The notes: generated by a model not told the origin, from the sequence alone. 64,000 nt of DNA from Ferrovum sp. (GCA_019456405.1 WJXM01000055.1:1-64000); one strand, 5' to 3'; counted from the first letter of the stretch, positions 47,123-56,578 are shown. A program made the numbers and translations.

Positions 47123-48196
47123 ATGTCGCGTCCTACTTCTATTCATGTCAACCTGGAACGTCTGTGCGAAAACTTTCGCTGCGCGCGACGCCTTCATGGA
47201 GGAGCCCTGCTCGCCGTCGTCAAGGCCAACGCCTACGGTCATGGCGCGGTGACCTGTGCCCGGGCGCTGGCACCCCAGGCCGAAGGTTTTGCGGTGGCGA
47301 CCCTGGAAGAAGGGGCGGAACTGCGCGCTGCGGGCATCACGCAGCCCATTGTCCTGCTGGAAGGGATTTTTTCTGCCGCAGATCTGGGACAGGTCCGGGA
47401 TCAAGCCTTGACGGCAGTCCTGCATCAACCCTGGCAAGTGCAACTCTTGTCGGGGCTGGAAGTTCCTCCTGCGGGCGGGTTCTGGCTCAAGTTCGACAGC
47501 GGGATGCACCGTCTGGGCATGAACGAACCTGAACTGCGTTGGGCAGTGGACCAGTTGCGGCGCAGGTTTCCCGGCGTGACGGTCACGGTCATGACCCATT
47601 TTGCCCATGCCGATGGGGTAAATCCAGGGGTCCTGGATCCGGCCCTGACTCGTTTTCGTCAGGCGATACACGGTCTGTCGGTCCGGACCAGCCTGGCCAA
47701 TTCCGGCGCCATTCTGGGGTATCCGGAAGCCCGAAGCGATTGGGGACGCCCCGGACTGATGCTCTATGGCCTCGATCCCGCTTCTCCTGGGCAGTCGGTG
47801 CGTGCCGGACTGCGTCCCGTCATGTCCCTGCGTTCCCGGATCATGGCCGAGCGTTGGATCGAAAAGGGAGAGAGCGTGGGCTATGGCGGGCTGTTTCAGG
47901 CGCGTCGTCCGGCACGCATCGGGGTCATTCCCTGTGGTTATGCCGACGGTTATCCCCGCACGGCCCCCCAGGGGACCTGGGTGGGTGCAGGGGAGGATCT
48001 GGTCCCTCTGGCCGGACGGGTATCCATGGACATGATCACCGTGGACCTGACCGATGCCCCTCGGGTGACGGTGGGGACGGAAGTGGAACTGTGGGGAGAT
48101 CAGGTTGCGGTCAGTACCCTGGCCTACTGTTGCGGCACGCTGGCCTATGAACTGGTGTGCAGGGTGCAACGCGCGGCGCGCCACACGGACGGTTAA
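47123..48196 (+). CDS. alr: Alanine racemase
   Basis: 357 residues. VVKANAYGHGAV carries the PLP Lys, GYADGYPR binds the cofactor phosphate, ESVGYGGLF contains the catalytic Tyr, and RVSMDMITVDL is the C-terminal domain motif. It makes D-Ala for peptidoglycan. The secretion island begins only 70 bases after its stop. Confidence 0.95.
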   Translation: MSRPTSIHVNLERLCENFRCARRLHGGALLAVVKANAYGHGAVTCARALAPQAEGFAVATLEEGAELRAAGITQPIVLLEGIFSAADLGQVRDQALTAVLHQPWQVQLLSGLEVPPAGGFWLKFDSGMHRLGMNEPELRWAVDQLRRRFPGVTVTVMTHFAHADGVNPGVLDPALTRFRQAIHGLSVRTSLANSGAILGYPEARSDWGRPGLMLYGLDPASPGQSVRAGLRPVMSLRSRIMAERWIEKGESVGYGGLFQARRPARIGVIPCGYADGYPRTAPQGTWVGAGEDLVPLAGRVSMDMITVDLTDAPRVTVGTEVELWGDQVAVSTLAYCCGTLAYELVCRVQRAARHTDG

Positions 48197-48254
48197 ACTC
48201 GGAACTGGGGGAATCTGGGTCGTTTCTCCGTAGAGTCGGTGAATCGTGCTGCCC

Positions 48255-48260
48255 TATGAT
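48255..48260 (+). promoter_or_regulatory. -10 box at the head of the type IV secretion operon
   Basis: TATGAT lies six bases before ATG 48267. It would give the island its own promoter, separate from alr, with a leaderless or near-leaderless message. The -35 region is weak. Confidence 0.35.
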
Positions 48261-48266
48261 GGGGGC

Positions 48267-49247
48267 ATGTCGAACGAACCTTCCTATCTGGAATCCTTGC
48301 TGGATGACGCCCTGGGCGACCTCTCCCGGTTGCTGGACGAGGAGGATGTCCGCGAGGTGATGGTCAATGCCCCGGACGATGTCTGGGTAGAACGGGCCGG
48401 GCAACTGGAGCCTGCCCACCTCCGCTTCAGTGCGGCGGCCACGCGTACCGTGATCCAGGTGTTGGCGGCCCTGTCTGCCCGTACGGCAGGCCTTGAACAG
48501 ACGCGCCCCTTGCTCGACATGGGCTTTCGCGATTGGCGTATCTCTGCCGTCCTTCCTCCCGTGGCGGTCCAGGGGCCGGCCCTCTGTCTGCGCAAGCATG
48601 GAGGAAGAATTTTTCCTCTCCGGCAGTTTACGGAAGGCTCTCCGACAGGGAGCGCAACGACTTCTCCGACGCCGGAACCCCCTCATCGTCTCGATGTCCA
48701 GGATCAACTGCTGCACTGGGTTCAGGAGAGAAAAAATCTGCTGGTCAGTGGCGGTACCGGGACCGGAAAAACCGCCTTGCTCAATGCCCTGATTGCCCGA
48801 ATCCCGGAAACCCAACGCCTGGTGGTGATCGAAGATACGCGGGAACTGCGGGTGGAACATCCCAACCGGGTGATTTTCGAAGCCCATCCCGCCGCTGGCG
48901 TCACCCTGCGCGATCTGGTGCGTCAAGCCCTGCGTTTTCGTCCGGACCGAATCATCATCGGTGAAGTGCGGGGTGCGGAGGCCTTTGATCTGTTACAGGC
49001 GATGAATACGGGGCATGAGGGGTGTCTGGGCACGCTCCATGCCAACAGCGCCGAGGAAGCCCTGCATCGTCTCGTCCAACTGGTATTGCAGGCGGGCATG
49101 GGCTGGACGGAAGAGGCGATTGCACGACAGGTAGGACGCACCATCGGGGGCATCATCCAGTTGGGGCGGGTGGAAGGACGGCGACGGATCGATCACATTC
49201 AACGAGTGGAGGGGTATGAACATGGGCGATATCAGTGTTATCCATGA
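48267..49247 (+). CDS. virB11: VirB11/TrbB-type secretion ATPase
   Basis: 326 residues. Walker A GGTGTGKTALLNAL (near residue 160), the Asp box VIEDTRELR, Walker B RPDRIIIGEVRGAEAFDLL in its first part and the His box TGHEGCLGTLHANS are all intact, so the ATPase should be active. In type IV systems it forms a hexamer on the cytoplasmic face and works with VirB4 in pilus making and substrate passage. It opens an operon in trb order and overlaps the pilin gene by 26 bases. Confidence 0.9.
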   Translation: MSNEPSYLESLLDDALGDLSRLLDEEDVREVMVNAPDDVWVERAGQLEPAHLRFSAAATRTVIQVLAALSARTAGLEQTRPLLDMGFRDWRISAVLPPVAVQGPALCLRKHGGRIFPLRQFTEGSPTGSATTSPTPEPPHRLDVQDQLLHWVQERKNLLVSGGTGTGKTALLNALIARIPETQRLVVIEDTRELRVEHPNRVIFEAHPAAGVTLRDLVRQALRFRPDRIIIGEVRGAEAFDLLQAMNTGHEGCLGTLHANSAEEALHRLVQLVLQAGMGWTEEAIARQVGRTIGGIIQLGRVEGRRRIDHIQRVEGYEHGRYQCYP

Positions 49248-49572
49248 CAAGGCAGGGAATCGGCGGGTCAAGGGGTATGTTCAGGGGGGGCTTTGCGGGC
49301 TTCTGTGCGCGGCGCTCCCAGTCATGGCGATGTATACCCCCATGCCTTGGGAAGGCCCAATCTGTATGGTGGCCAGCAGTTTGAAAGGGCAGGTGGCGGT
49401 GGTGTTGTCCGTCGTGGCCACCATCATGATCGGGATCATGTTCATGTATGCGGAAACGGGCGGCGTGGTGGCGCGCATTGCCAGTTGGTTGCTGGGCATG
49501 TCCTGCGCGCTTTCCGTGGTCAGCATCATCACGGCCCTGTTTCCTGGGGTGGTCATGCCTGGGTGCCTGTGA
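49222..49572 (+). CDS. virB2: VirB2/TrbC-like major pilin
   Basis: 116 residues. ATG 49222 is favoured over 49216 because GGAGGGG then lies at normal distance. It has a long leader and hydrophobic segments (VAVVLSVVATIMIGIMFMYA and IASWLLGMSCALSVVSIIT) as in VirB2/TrbC prepilins. It sits between virB11 and virB3, the normal place for the pilin. Two cysteine-containing stretches (GGLCGLLCAAL) are unusual. No TraF-type peptidase or cyclase is nearby. Confidence 0.75.
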   Translation: MGDISVIHDKAGNRRVKGYVQGGLCGLLCAALPVMAMYTPMPWEGPICMVASSLKGQVAVVLSVVATIMIGIMFMYAETGGVVARIASWLLGMSCALSVVSIITALFPGVVMPGCL

Positions 49573-49889
49573 TGCGTGCCACCCGCCGTCAGTCTTCTTG
49601 CTATCGGTGTCTGTGGGAACCGCTTCTGATCGGCGGGGTGGAAAAACCGTTTGCCATCGTCAACGCCACCCTGGCCATTGCTCTGGTGGGAGATCTGCAT
49701 TTTTATGGCTGGTTGCTGGTGGCGACGCTTTTCCATGGCGTGATGCGACATTTGACGGCCAGCGACCCCTTTTTGCGCCAGATCTATGCCCGCTACAATT
49801 GGCAGGCTGACCGGTATGTTCCCTGGCCTCCCGTGTCCTGTCCCCGGGGAAGGCGCCCTGTGGGGTGGGGCAGGAGTCTGGCATGTTGA
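49572..49889 (+). CDS. virB3: VirB3/TrbD-like inner-membrane protein
   Basis: 105 residues. The pattern EPLLIGGVEKPFAIVN followed by a double hydrophobic hairpin (ATLAIALVGD... GWLLVATLFHGVM) is typical of VirB3/TrbD. Its start overlaps the pilin stop by one base, and its end overlaps virB4 by 7. VirB3 works with VirB4 in moving pilin through the inner membrane. Confidence 0.8.
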   Translation: MRATRRQSSCYRCLWEPLLIGGVEKPFAIVNATLAIALVGDLHFYGWLLVATLFHGVMRHLTASDPFLRQIYARYNWQADRYVPWPPVSCPRGRRPVGWGRSLAC

Positions 49890-52336
49890 ACGTGAGTCCT
49901 CCTGCCGGAAAAAACCGGGAGCGGGGTTTGGCCGAAATCCTGCCCTGGCTGGTACAACTGTCCCCCGGGGTAGTATTGAACAAGGATGGTGGGTTGCTGG
50001 CCTGTTTTTCCCTGCGCGGTCTGTATGCGGAAAACCATGATCCCCACACTCTCGATCAGGCCGTGGAGGACCTGGAACAGGCACTCCACGGGCTGGAAGG
50101 CCGCTGTACCCTCTGGTGCACGGTTTTGCGCCGTCCGGTGGCGCCATTTCAGCCCGGCATCTTTACCCAGGAAGCCAGTCAGGAGATCGACCGGATTTAC
50201 GGGGAAGGACTGGCACGTCACCTGCATCTGGCGAATCGTCACCATCTGTCCGTGTTGTGGGCTGCGCCGCCCACGGGGGCATCGTTTCTGCAACGGGCGT
50301 ACCTCTGGGTCCGAAGTCTGGGTTATGGTCAGGTACGGGCCAGGGAATGGGAACAGTTGCAGCAGCGCCAGAACCAGTTCGAAGAAATTCTCATCCAGTT
50401 CATGCACGCAGTTCCAGCGCTGGGCGCCCAGCGTCTGGAAGGCATTGCCCTGCTACGGTTTTTGCAGGAAACCTGCAGTCCTTCCGCGCCTGGCGGCTTG
50501 CCCCTGGCGCTCCCGCAAGGCGCTTATCTGGATGGAGCGTTGGGAGAGGATGAGGTGGTGGTGGGCGCCGACCATCTGCGCTGTACCAGTATCCATGGCG
50601 TGCGGTACGGTGCCGCCCTGACCCTCAAAGCCTGGCCCGACCATACGTTTCCCGGCATGTTGGACAGTCTTCTCGAAGTGCCGGTCAGTTTGACCTTGTC
50701 TCAGGTTTTTCGGTTGGTGGACCAGGCTCAGGCCCAGCGTTACATCAAGAATGTCCAGCGGTTCCACCTCAATCTCCAGAAATCGCTCTTCAGTTATGTG
50801 CGTGAGGCTGTTTCCGGCGAAGAGAGCGTGGTGCGCGATACCGGTCGGGCAGTCTCGGCCGCAGAGGCGCGTCAGGCATTGACGGACATGACGGCCCAAC
50901 GCCGTCTCTATGGTTATGTCAATGTCACTGTTTTGGTCTGGAGTCCCACCCCCGATACGCTGGACGAGGCCGTCACCCAGGTGGCCCAGGCCATCCGCGG
51001 GGAGGGATTTCTGGTCTTGCGCGAACGGCTCCACCTCAATTCGGCCTGGTCCGGAACCTTGCCCGGACAGTGGGGCGAACTGGTGCGCTGGCATTTCATC
51101 AGCAGCAGCAACTGGGCGGATTTGTTTGCTTTGCGTACGGTACCGGACGGGCGACGAGAGAACGCCTACCTGACCCAGCAACGGAGGATCTTTTCCCCTG
51201 CCTTGACGGTATTCCGTACGCGCTTCGGCAGTCCCTATGCGTTCAACCTGCACCAGCAGGATCTGGCTCACACATTCGTCGTGGGGCCCTCCCGGGCGGG
51301 CAAGTCGGTCTGGGTCAACTTTGTGATCAGCCAGTTTCAAAGGTATGCACCGGTGCATACGATCATCTTCGACAAGGATCGTTCCTGCCGTATTCCGGTC
51401 TTGTTGCAGGGTGGGCGCTGTTTCGAGGTGGCCCAGCAGGGGATGAGACTGAACCCCTTGAAAGGGATTCGGGACCCGGCGGAGCGCCTCTGGTTGCTGG
51501 GTTGGCTGGAGGGATTGCTGGGTGCGCGCGGACATCCCCTGAGTTCGTCAGAACAACGGGTGCTGCGCCAGGCACTGGAAGACCTCAGCCTCCGGGCCCC
51601 GGAACTGCATCGTCTGCGCAGTCTCACCGGACTTCTTCCCCATCCTCTGGTGGAGGAACTGGAGCCCTGGCTGGTGGGCGGGCAATGGGGAGGGTATTTC
51701 GATCATGAGGACGACGACCTGCAGTGGGCGTCCCTGACCTGTTTCGAAATGGGGGAAGTGTTGCGCCACCCGGTATTGGCGCGCTCCTTTCTGGAATATG
51801 CCTTTCGTCGCATCGATCAACGCCTGGCCCAACACTCGGGGATTCCCACGTTGATCTACATCGAGGAAGCCTGGTTCATGCTGGCAGACCCGTTTTTTGC
51901 CGGGCGCATCCGCGATTGGCTGAAAACCCTGCCCAAAAAGATGGGCTTCGTCATTCTGGCCACCCAGTCCCTCGATGACCTGTCCGGATCGCAGATCTTT
52001 GCGACCATTGCTGACAATGTGCCAACACGCATCTTTCTGCCCAATCCCCAGGCCCAGGTGCACCGGGAACTGTATCGGCACCAGTTCGGCCTGCTCGAGA
52101 GTCAGATCGATCTGCTGGCGCGGGCGCGTCCCAAGCGACATTACCTGCTTCATACCCCCCGGGAATGCGTTCTGCTCGAGGCCGCCTTCGATGCGGACCT
52201 GTTGGCATGGCTGCGTTCCGATGTCCAGGCCCAGCGCCTGTTCGATCGGCATGTACGCATCGGAGCGCGGGGGGTGGAAGGGCGGGAAGCGTATTTTCAG
52301 GCATTGGCACAGGAAGAGGGAGCGAGGAATTCATGA
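49883..52336 (+). CDS. virB4: VirB4/TrbE-type secretion ATPase
   Basis: 817 residues, full length, ATG 49883 preceded by AGGAG. The C-terminal RecA-like domain has Walker A GPSRAGKSVWVNFV (near residue 467), Walker B LIYIEEAWFMLADP (near 657) and the motif ILATQSLDDLSGS. The N-terminal CagE/TrbE region is intact. It is the inner-membrane motor common to all type IV secretion systems. Intact ATPase sites argue that the island is functional. Confidence 0.92.
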   Translation: MLNVSPPAGKNRERGLAEILPWLVQLSPGVVLNKDGGLLACFSLRGLYAENHDPHTLDQAVEDLEQALHGLEGRCTLWCTVLRRPVAPFQPGIFTQEASQEIDRIYGEGLARHLHLANRHHLSVLWAAPPTGASFLQRAYLWVRSLGYGQVRAREWEQLQQRQNQFEEILIQFMHAVPALGAQRLEGIALLRFLQETCSPSAPGGLPLALPQGAYLDGALGEDEVVVGADHLRCTSIHGVRYGAALTLKAWPDHTFPGMLDSLLEVPVSLTLSQVFRLVDQAQAQRYIKNVQRFHLNLQKSLFSYVREAVSGEESVVRDTGRAVSAAEARQALTDMTAQRRLYGYVNVTVLVWSPTPDTLDEAVTQVAQAIRGEGFLVLRERLHLNSAWSGTLPGQWGELVRWHFISSSNWADLFALRTVPDGRRENAYLTQQRRIFSPALTVFRTRFGSPYAFNLHQQDLAHTFVVGPSRAGKSVWVNFVISQFQRYAPVHTIIFDKDRSCRIPVLLQGGRCFEVAQQGMRLNPLKGIRDPAERLWLLGWLEGLLGARGHPLSSSEQRVLRQALEDLSLRAPELHRLRSLTGLLPHPLVEELEPWLVGGQWGGYFDHEDDDLQWASLTCFEMGEVLRHPVLARSFLEYAFRRIDQRLAQHSGIPTLIYIEEAWFMLADPFFAGRIRDWLKTLPKKMGFVILATQSLDDLSGSQIFATIADNVPTRIFLPNPQAQVHRELYRHQFGLLESQIDLLARARPKRHYLLHTPRECVLLEAAFDADLLAWLRSDVQAQRLFDRHVRIGARGVEGREAYFQALAQEEGARNS

Positions 52337-53112
52337 AGGGATGGATCGGGGGCATGCTGGGGATACTCTGGACGGGAACCCTCCAGGCCATGGGGATGGT
52401 GGTCTACGACCCCATCAACCATATCGAGACGGCGCTGACTGCCGCCAACGCCGTTCAGCAAACGGCCCAGCAGGTTCAGGCGTACCTGATTCAACTACAG
52501 CAATTTGCGGCGCAGATGCAGAACTTGCAAACCTTGCCGCAGGCTGTGCTGGCTCAGGTCTTGTTGCCCTATACCCAGCAGATGGCGACGGCCCGGTCCC
52601 TGGCCCAGACTCTGGCTTTCACGGGGCAACAGATCACTTCCCTGCAACAGACCCTGCTCGATCAGTCCCGTCAGATGAGCACGCTCCAGTTGACGCCCCA
52701 GGACTATCTGGCGCGCGAAATCCAGTGGTCCCAGACTCAGGGGACCGGACTGGGGGTGACTCTGCAGGGCGAAGTGGGGGTTCTGCAGGGACTCTCCGGT
52801 TCCTATGCGCAACTGCAGCAATTGCAGGGGCAGATCGGGACGACGGGAGGGATGCAACAGAGTTTTCAGACGGTGAATCAGCATCTCAATCTGCTGGCGG
52901 GACAGAATGCCCAATTGATGGGGTTGATCGCCAGTGCCCAGGCCAACGCTTCGGCTCAGCAGCAACAGGATGCCTTGGTCAATGGGACAGCGGCACAGAC
53001 GGTGCAACGGCGTCTGCAGAATGACCACCTCAAGATCCAGCAATGGCACGATCAGTTGCAACAGAAAGAAAATGGCCTGGGATGGGGAATCCTGACGGCG
53101 CCCGGACCCTGA
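52333..53112 (+). CDS. virB5: VirB5/TrbJ-like protein
   Basis: 259 residues with an N-terminal signal-like segment (GGMLGILWTGTLQAMG) and VVYDPINHIETALTAANA, the standard TrbJ opening. The rest is Gln-rich and helical, with coiled-coil character. VirB5 proteins are minor pilus-tip components. Coupled to virB4 by an ATGA overlap. Confidence 0.83.
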   Translation: MKGWIGGMLGILWTGTLQAMGMVVYDPINHIETALTAANAVQQTAQQVQAYLIQLQQFAAQMQNLQTLPQAVLAQVLLPYTQQMATARSLAQTLAFTGQQITSLQQTLLDQSRQMSTLQLTPQDYLAREIQWSQTQGTGLGVTLQGEVGVLQGLSGSYAQLQQLQGQIGTTGGMQQSFQTVNQHLNLLAGQNAQLMGLIASAQANASAQQQQDALVNGTAAQTVQRRLQNDHLKIQQWHDQLQQKENGLGWGILTAPGP

Positions 53113-53118
53113 CGCGCC

Positions 53119-54129
53119 ATGTTGTCCCTCGACCCGTCCCTCATTGACCAGATGGCCCTGGCCCTTCTGGAGGGTGGGCGTCAGTTGCACGTTCGGATGG
53201 GTGGCGTGGCGGACAGTCTGTATGGTTCCCTGCTGGTCCTGACCTTCTCCTGGTCAACGGTCAACCTGTTGATCGAGTCGAGTGTGGGCGAGAGTTTGGG
53301 CGCGGTGTTGACTCACTTGATCCGCTTCATTTTTCTGGCGGGATTCACGCGCTGGTTTCTGGATTCTTATGATTTTGTCTTTTATGACGGTCTGTATCAG
53401 GGGTGCGTGACACTCACCAGCGCCATCGCCGGACCGCAGGGGCAGAGTCAGGGGTTTACCACGGCCTGGAGCGTGTTCGCCGATCTCATCGGGACGATCT
53501 GGGATGGGATGGTGTCCAGCCCCGGACGCTATCTGGCGGGCGCCACCCCGTTGTCGAGCGCTTTCTGGACGGCTCTGGGCGGCTGGATGATCACCATGGC
53601 CTTTCTTTTCGTGGCCCTCTGCGTGTTTACCGTGGCCCTGACTCTGGTGGCGGTGATTCATATCATGGGAAACGCCCTGGCTGGTCTGGCACTGGCCCTC
53701 GGCCCGTTTTTCATTCCCTGGCTGTTGTGGGACAGCACCCGTGAATTATGTCTGGGGTGGATCCGTTTTCTCTTCATCGCCTGTTTTTACCAGGTGGTGG
53801 CGGTCACGGTCCTGGTTATGGCCAAGCCGGTGTTCGTCCTGATTCAGCAGTGGATGGTGGCCCAATCCGGAGTCTGGACGCATGCGTCCCCGGCGGACAG
53901 TATGGCCCTGGCATTGCTTCTGGTCATTACCGCCAGCATCCTTGCCCATCTCATGAGTCACGTTCCCCAGATCGCGGCAGCCTTGATCGGACACGGGCGA
54001 GTGGACACCGGGTTCGCCGGGCAGACCCAGCGTTTCGTGCAGACCCGGATGGATCGAACCAATGACTGGCTGGCCCGGCAGATCAAAAGTTATGGCAAGG
54101 CCGAGGTGGAGAAGACCAAATCTTCATGA
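53119..54129 (+). CDS. virB6: VirB6/TrbL-like polytopic membrane protein
   Basis: 336 residues with about six membrane helices and a large loop between residues ~85 and 150. LAGLALALGPFFIPWLLW and the region after it match the VirB6/TrbL core (gate of the inner-membrane channel). The C-terminus is soluble and basic. Six bases separate it from virB5. Confidence 0.85.
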   Translation: MLSLDPSLIDQMALALLEGGRQLHVRMGGVADSLYGSLLVLTFSWSTVNLLIESSVGESLGAVLTHLIRFIFLAGFTRWFLDSYDFVFYDGLYQGCVTLTSAIAGPQGQSQGFTTAWSVFADLIGTIWDGMVSSPGRYLAGATPLSSAFWTALGGWMITMAFLFVALCVFTVALTLVAVIHIMGNALAGLALALGPFFIPWLLWDSTRELCLGWIRFLFIACFYQVVAVTVLVMAKPVFVLIQQWMVAQSGVWTHASPADSMALALLLVITASILAHLMSHVPQIAAALIGHGRVDTGFAGQTQRFVQTRMDRTNDWLARQIKSYGKAEVEKTKSS

Positions 54130-54386
54130 AACTGCGGCCTTATCTGCTGACGGATCGGGAATGGGAATACCTGTGGGTGGGTCTGCTCGAGCGGGCGGAC
54201 AGCCCGGTGGAGACCCGCCTGCACTATCCCGTGCCGGAAGGATTGCGCCAGTGCTTCCGGGGGCACTGCGCCTGGGTCCTGCTCACGGAAGCCTACGACC
54301 ATCCCCTGCGCACGGCGTTCGGGTTGGCGCTGGCCCTGGGAGAAGGCGTGCGCTGGGGTGGAGAACTATTGGGGCGCTGGTTTTAA
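54126..54386 (+). CDS. Small protein of the secretion operon, unknown
   Basis: 86 residues, overlapping virB6 by ATGA and so clearly part of the operon. It is rich in Leu, Trp and Arg, with one weakly hydrophobic stretch (TAFGLALALGEGV) and no signal peptide. I do not recognise it. It could be an accessory factor or substrate specific to this reduced system. It ends 4 bases into the convergent waaF. Confidence 0.6.
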   Translation: MKLRPYLLTDREWEYLWVGLLERADSPVETRLHYPVPEGLRQCFRGHCAWVLLTEAYDHPLRTAFGLALALGEGVRWGGELLGRWF

Positions 54387-55387
54387 ATCGGGTCGGGGAA
54401 AGCGGCCAAAACTTGTTCCGGACCCAGGAGGTTGAGACAATTCAGGTGCCCCAGAGGGCAGGTACGCTGGAAACAGGGACTACAGGGCAACCCCAGACGC
54501 AAGACCCGGGCCTGCGTGCTGAGGGGAGGGGTGAACTGGGGACTCGAAGAGCCGAACAGGGCGACCAGAGGACGCTCCAGAGCGGCGGCGACGTGCATCA
54601 GGCCAGAGTCGTTGGTCACCACCCGTCGGGCCAGGACCATCAGGTCCACGGCCTCCTCCAGGGTGGTGATGCCGCAGAGATTGTGCAGAGGAGCGGGGAC
54701 CAGGCGGGCAATCTCTGCACCCACCGGATGATCTTTCGTGGAACCCAGAATCCAGAGTTGCCAGCCCTGTGCGATCCAGTGCCGGGCGACCTGGGCAAAA
54801 TGGGCGGCGGGCCAACGCTTGGCCGGGCCATATTCGGCGCCGGGACAGAGGATGGCAATGGGGCGTGCGCGGGACAAGTGCAGCCGTTCCAGAGTCCGGG
54901 ATTGGCTTTCCGGATCGATGACCAGACGCGGAGGGGGCAGGGGCTCGGGGCATCGGCCCTGCGGATCGGCCAGGGACAAAAAACGCTGCGCCATGAGCGG
55001 CAGGCGTTTGGTGTCGAGGCGGCGCGCATCGTTCAGCAACCAATGGCGTTGCTCTCCGATGAATCCGGTGCGTCGGGGAATCTTTGCAAACCAGGGAACC
55101 AGCGCCGATTTCAGGGAATTGGGCAGGACGATGGCTTGATCGAAGCCCATGGAGCGCAACTCGCGCCCCAGTCGCCAGCGCCCTGGCAGGTCCAGGCGAC
55201 CATGGGGGAAAGGATGGTCGAGGAGGGCATCCACTTCGGGCATGCGCTGTAATACCCCATGGGTCCAGCGCGGCCCCATCACCGTCAGGTGCAAGTCCGG
55301 AGAAGCGGCGCGCAGTGCAGAGAACAGGGGTTGAGCCAGGACGGCGTCCCCCACCCAGGCGGCGCCGACGATCAGGATCCGCTTCAA
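54383..55387 (-). CDS. waaF: ADP-heptose:LPS heptosyltransferase II
   Basis: 334 residues, GT9 family. ILIVGAAWVGDAVLAQPLF at the N-terminus, LCPGAEYGPAKRWP and VTNDSGLMHVAAALERP are diagnostic of WaaF. It adds the second heptose to the LPS inner core in the cytoplasm. The start overlaps the zinc-finger gene by 4 bases. Confidence 0.93.
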   Translation of the reverse strand: MKRILIVGAAWVGDAVLAQPLFSALRAASPDLHLTVMGPRWTHGVLQRMPEVDALLDHPFPHGRLDLPGRWRLGRELRSMGFDQAIVLPNSLKSALVPWFAKIPRRTGFIGEQRHWLLNDARRLDTKRLPLMAQRFLSLADPQGRCPEPLPPPRLVIDPESQSRTLERLHLSRARPIAILCPGAEYGPAKRWPAAHFAQVARHWIAQGWQLWILGSTKDHPVGAEIARLVPAPLHNLCGITTLEEAVDLMVLARRVVTNDSGLMHVAAALERPLVALFGSSSPQFTPPLSTQARVLRLGLPCSPCFQRTCPLGHLNCLNLLGPEQVLAAFPDPI

Positions 55388-55578
55388 TGGGCGGCGGGGG
55401 CCGGACCACTCAATTCATAGACCGTGCCGCAATAGGGACAGGCCATCCGTCCGGTGCGCGCTACATCCAGAAAAACACGGGGATGAGCGTTCCACAGCGC
55501 ATCCTTGGGCGGAGGACAGTGGAAGGGAAGGTCGGCAGCGGTGATCTGTACCGGGGGACGGGTGGGCGAGGTACTCAT
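55384..55578 (-). CDS. Zinc-finger (CHCC-type) protein
   Basis: 64 residues. FHCPPP, then NAHPRVFLDV and MACPYCGTVYEL give the Cys-His-Cys-Cys set of zf-CHCC proteins, relatives of the mitochondrial complex I subunit NDUFS6. Beta-proteobacterial copies are commonly found between ilvE and waaF, as here. Function unclear; structural zinc binding is likely. Confidence 0.88.
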   Translation of the reverse strand: MSTSPTRPPVQITAADLPFHCPPPKDALWNAHPRVFLDVARTGRMACPYCGTVYELSGPAPAAH

Positions 55579-55581
55579 GTC

Positions 55582-56508
55582 TCAGTCTCCAAGAAAGGTC
55601 AGCCAGTCCCGATGTGCCGGGGCGCGACCCTTGACGCAGTCGAAATAGGCGGACTGTAATTTTTCCGTCAGGGGGCCGCGCGTCCCTTGTCCGATCACCC
55701 GGCGATCGATTTCGCGGATCGGGGTGACTTCGGCGGCCGTCCCGGTGAAAAAAACTTCGTCGGCCGTATACAGCTCATCCCGGGAAATGCGTCGTTCCAG
55801 TACGGTGATCCCCATTTCCTGCGCCAGTTGGATGATGCTGTCGCGCGTGATTCCTTCCAGTGCGCTGGACAGGTCAGGGGTGTACAGGACCCCGCGCTTG
55901 ACCATGAACAGGTTTTCTCCGGAACCTTCAGCCACGAATCCTTCCACGTCCAGAAGCAGGGCTTCGTCGTAGCCATCGGCAGTGGCTTCATTGTTGGCCA
56001 GGATGGAATTCATGTAATTGCCGCTGGCCTTGGCTTTGCACAGGGTGATGTTGGGATGGTGGCGGGTGTAGGACGACACCTTGACGCGAATGCCTTGTTG
56101 CAGGGCTTCTTCCCCCAGGTAGGCCCCCCAGGGCCAGGCGGCGATGGCGACGTGGGTCTGGGCACCCCGAGGGGATACCCCCATTTTTTCCGAACCCAGA
56201 TAGACCAGGGGGCGGATATACCCCTCTTTCAAGTGGTTTTGGGCGACGACCTGACATTGGGCGTCCATCAGGGTTTCCAGCGTAAAGGGCACGGGGATTT
56301 GCAGGATGTGCGCCGAACGGAGCAAGCGTTCGGTATGTTCGCGCAGACGAAAGACCGCCGTGCCCTCCGTCGTCTGGTAGGCCCGCACCCCCTCGAACAC
56401 CGCCATGCCATAGTGCAGGGAATGGGTCAGTACATGGGTGTTGGCGGTACGCCAGGGGATATATCGACCATCTAGCCAGAGGGTACCATCCCGGTCGGAC
56501 ATGGACAT
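55582..56508 (-). CDS. ilvE: Branched-chain amino acid aminotransferase
   Basis: 308 residues, fold-type IV PLP enzyme. HYGMAVFEGVRAY, CKAKASGNYMNS (PLP Lys), EGSGENLFMV and FTGTAAEVTPI are diagnostic. It carries out the last step of Val, Leu and Ile synthesis. AGGAG precedes the first ATG. Divergent from yhdP. Confidence 0.95.
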   Translation of the reverse strand: MSMSDRDGTLWLDGRYIPWRTANTHVLTHSLHYGMAVFEGVRAYQTTEGTAVFRLREHTERLLRSAHILQIPVPFTLETLMDAQCQVVAQNHLKEGYIRPLVYLGSEKMGVSPRGAQTHVAIAAWPWGAYLGEEALQQGIRVKVSSYTRHHPNITLCKAKASGNYMNSILANNEATADGYDEALLLDVEGFVAEGSGENLFMVKRGVLYTPDLSSALEGITRDSIIQLAQEMGITVLERRISRDELYTADEVFFTGTAAEVTPIREIDRRVIGQGTRGPLTEKLQSAYFDCVKGRAPAHRDWLTFLGD

Positions 56509-56578
56509 GAAAATGACTCCTGCGCTGTAAACCTCCCATTCTAGCGGATGTCTTCTTCCGGCTCCAGAGGGACTGCTT

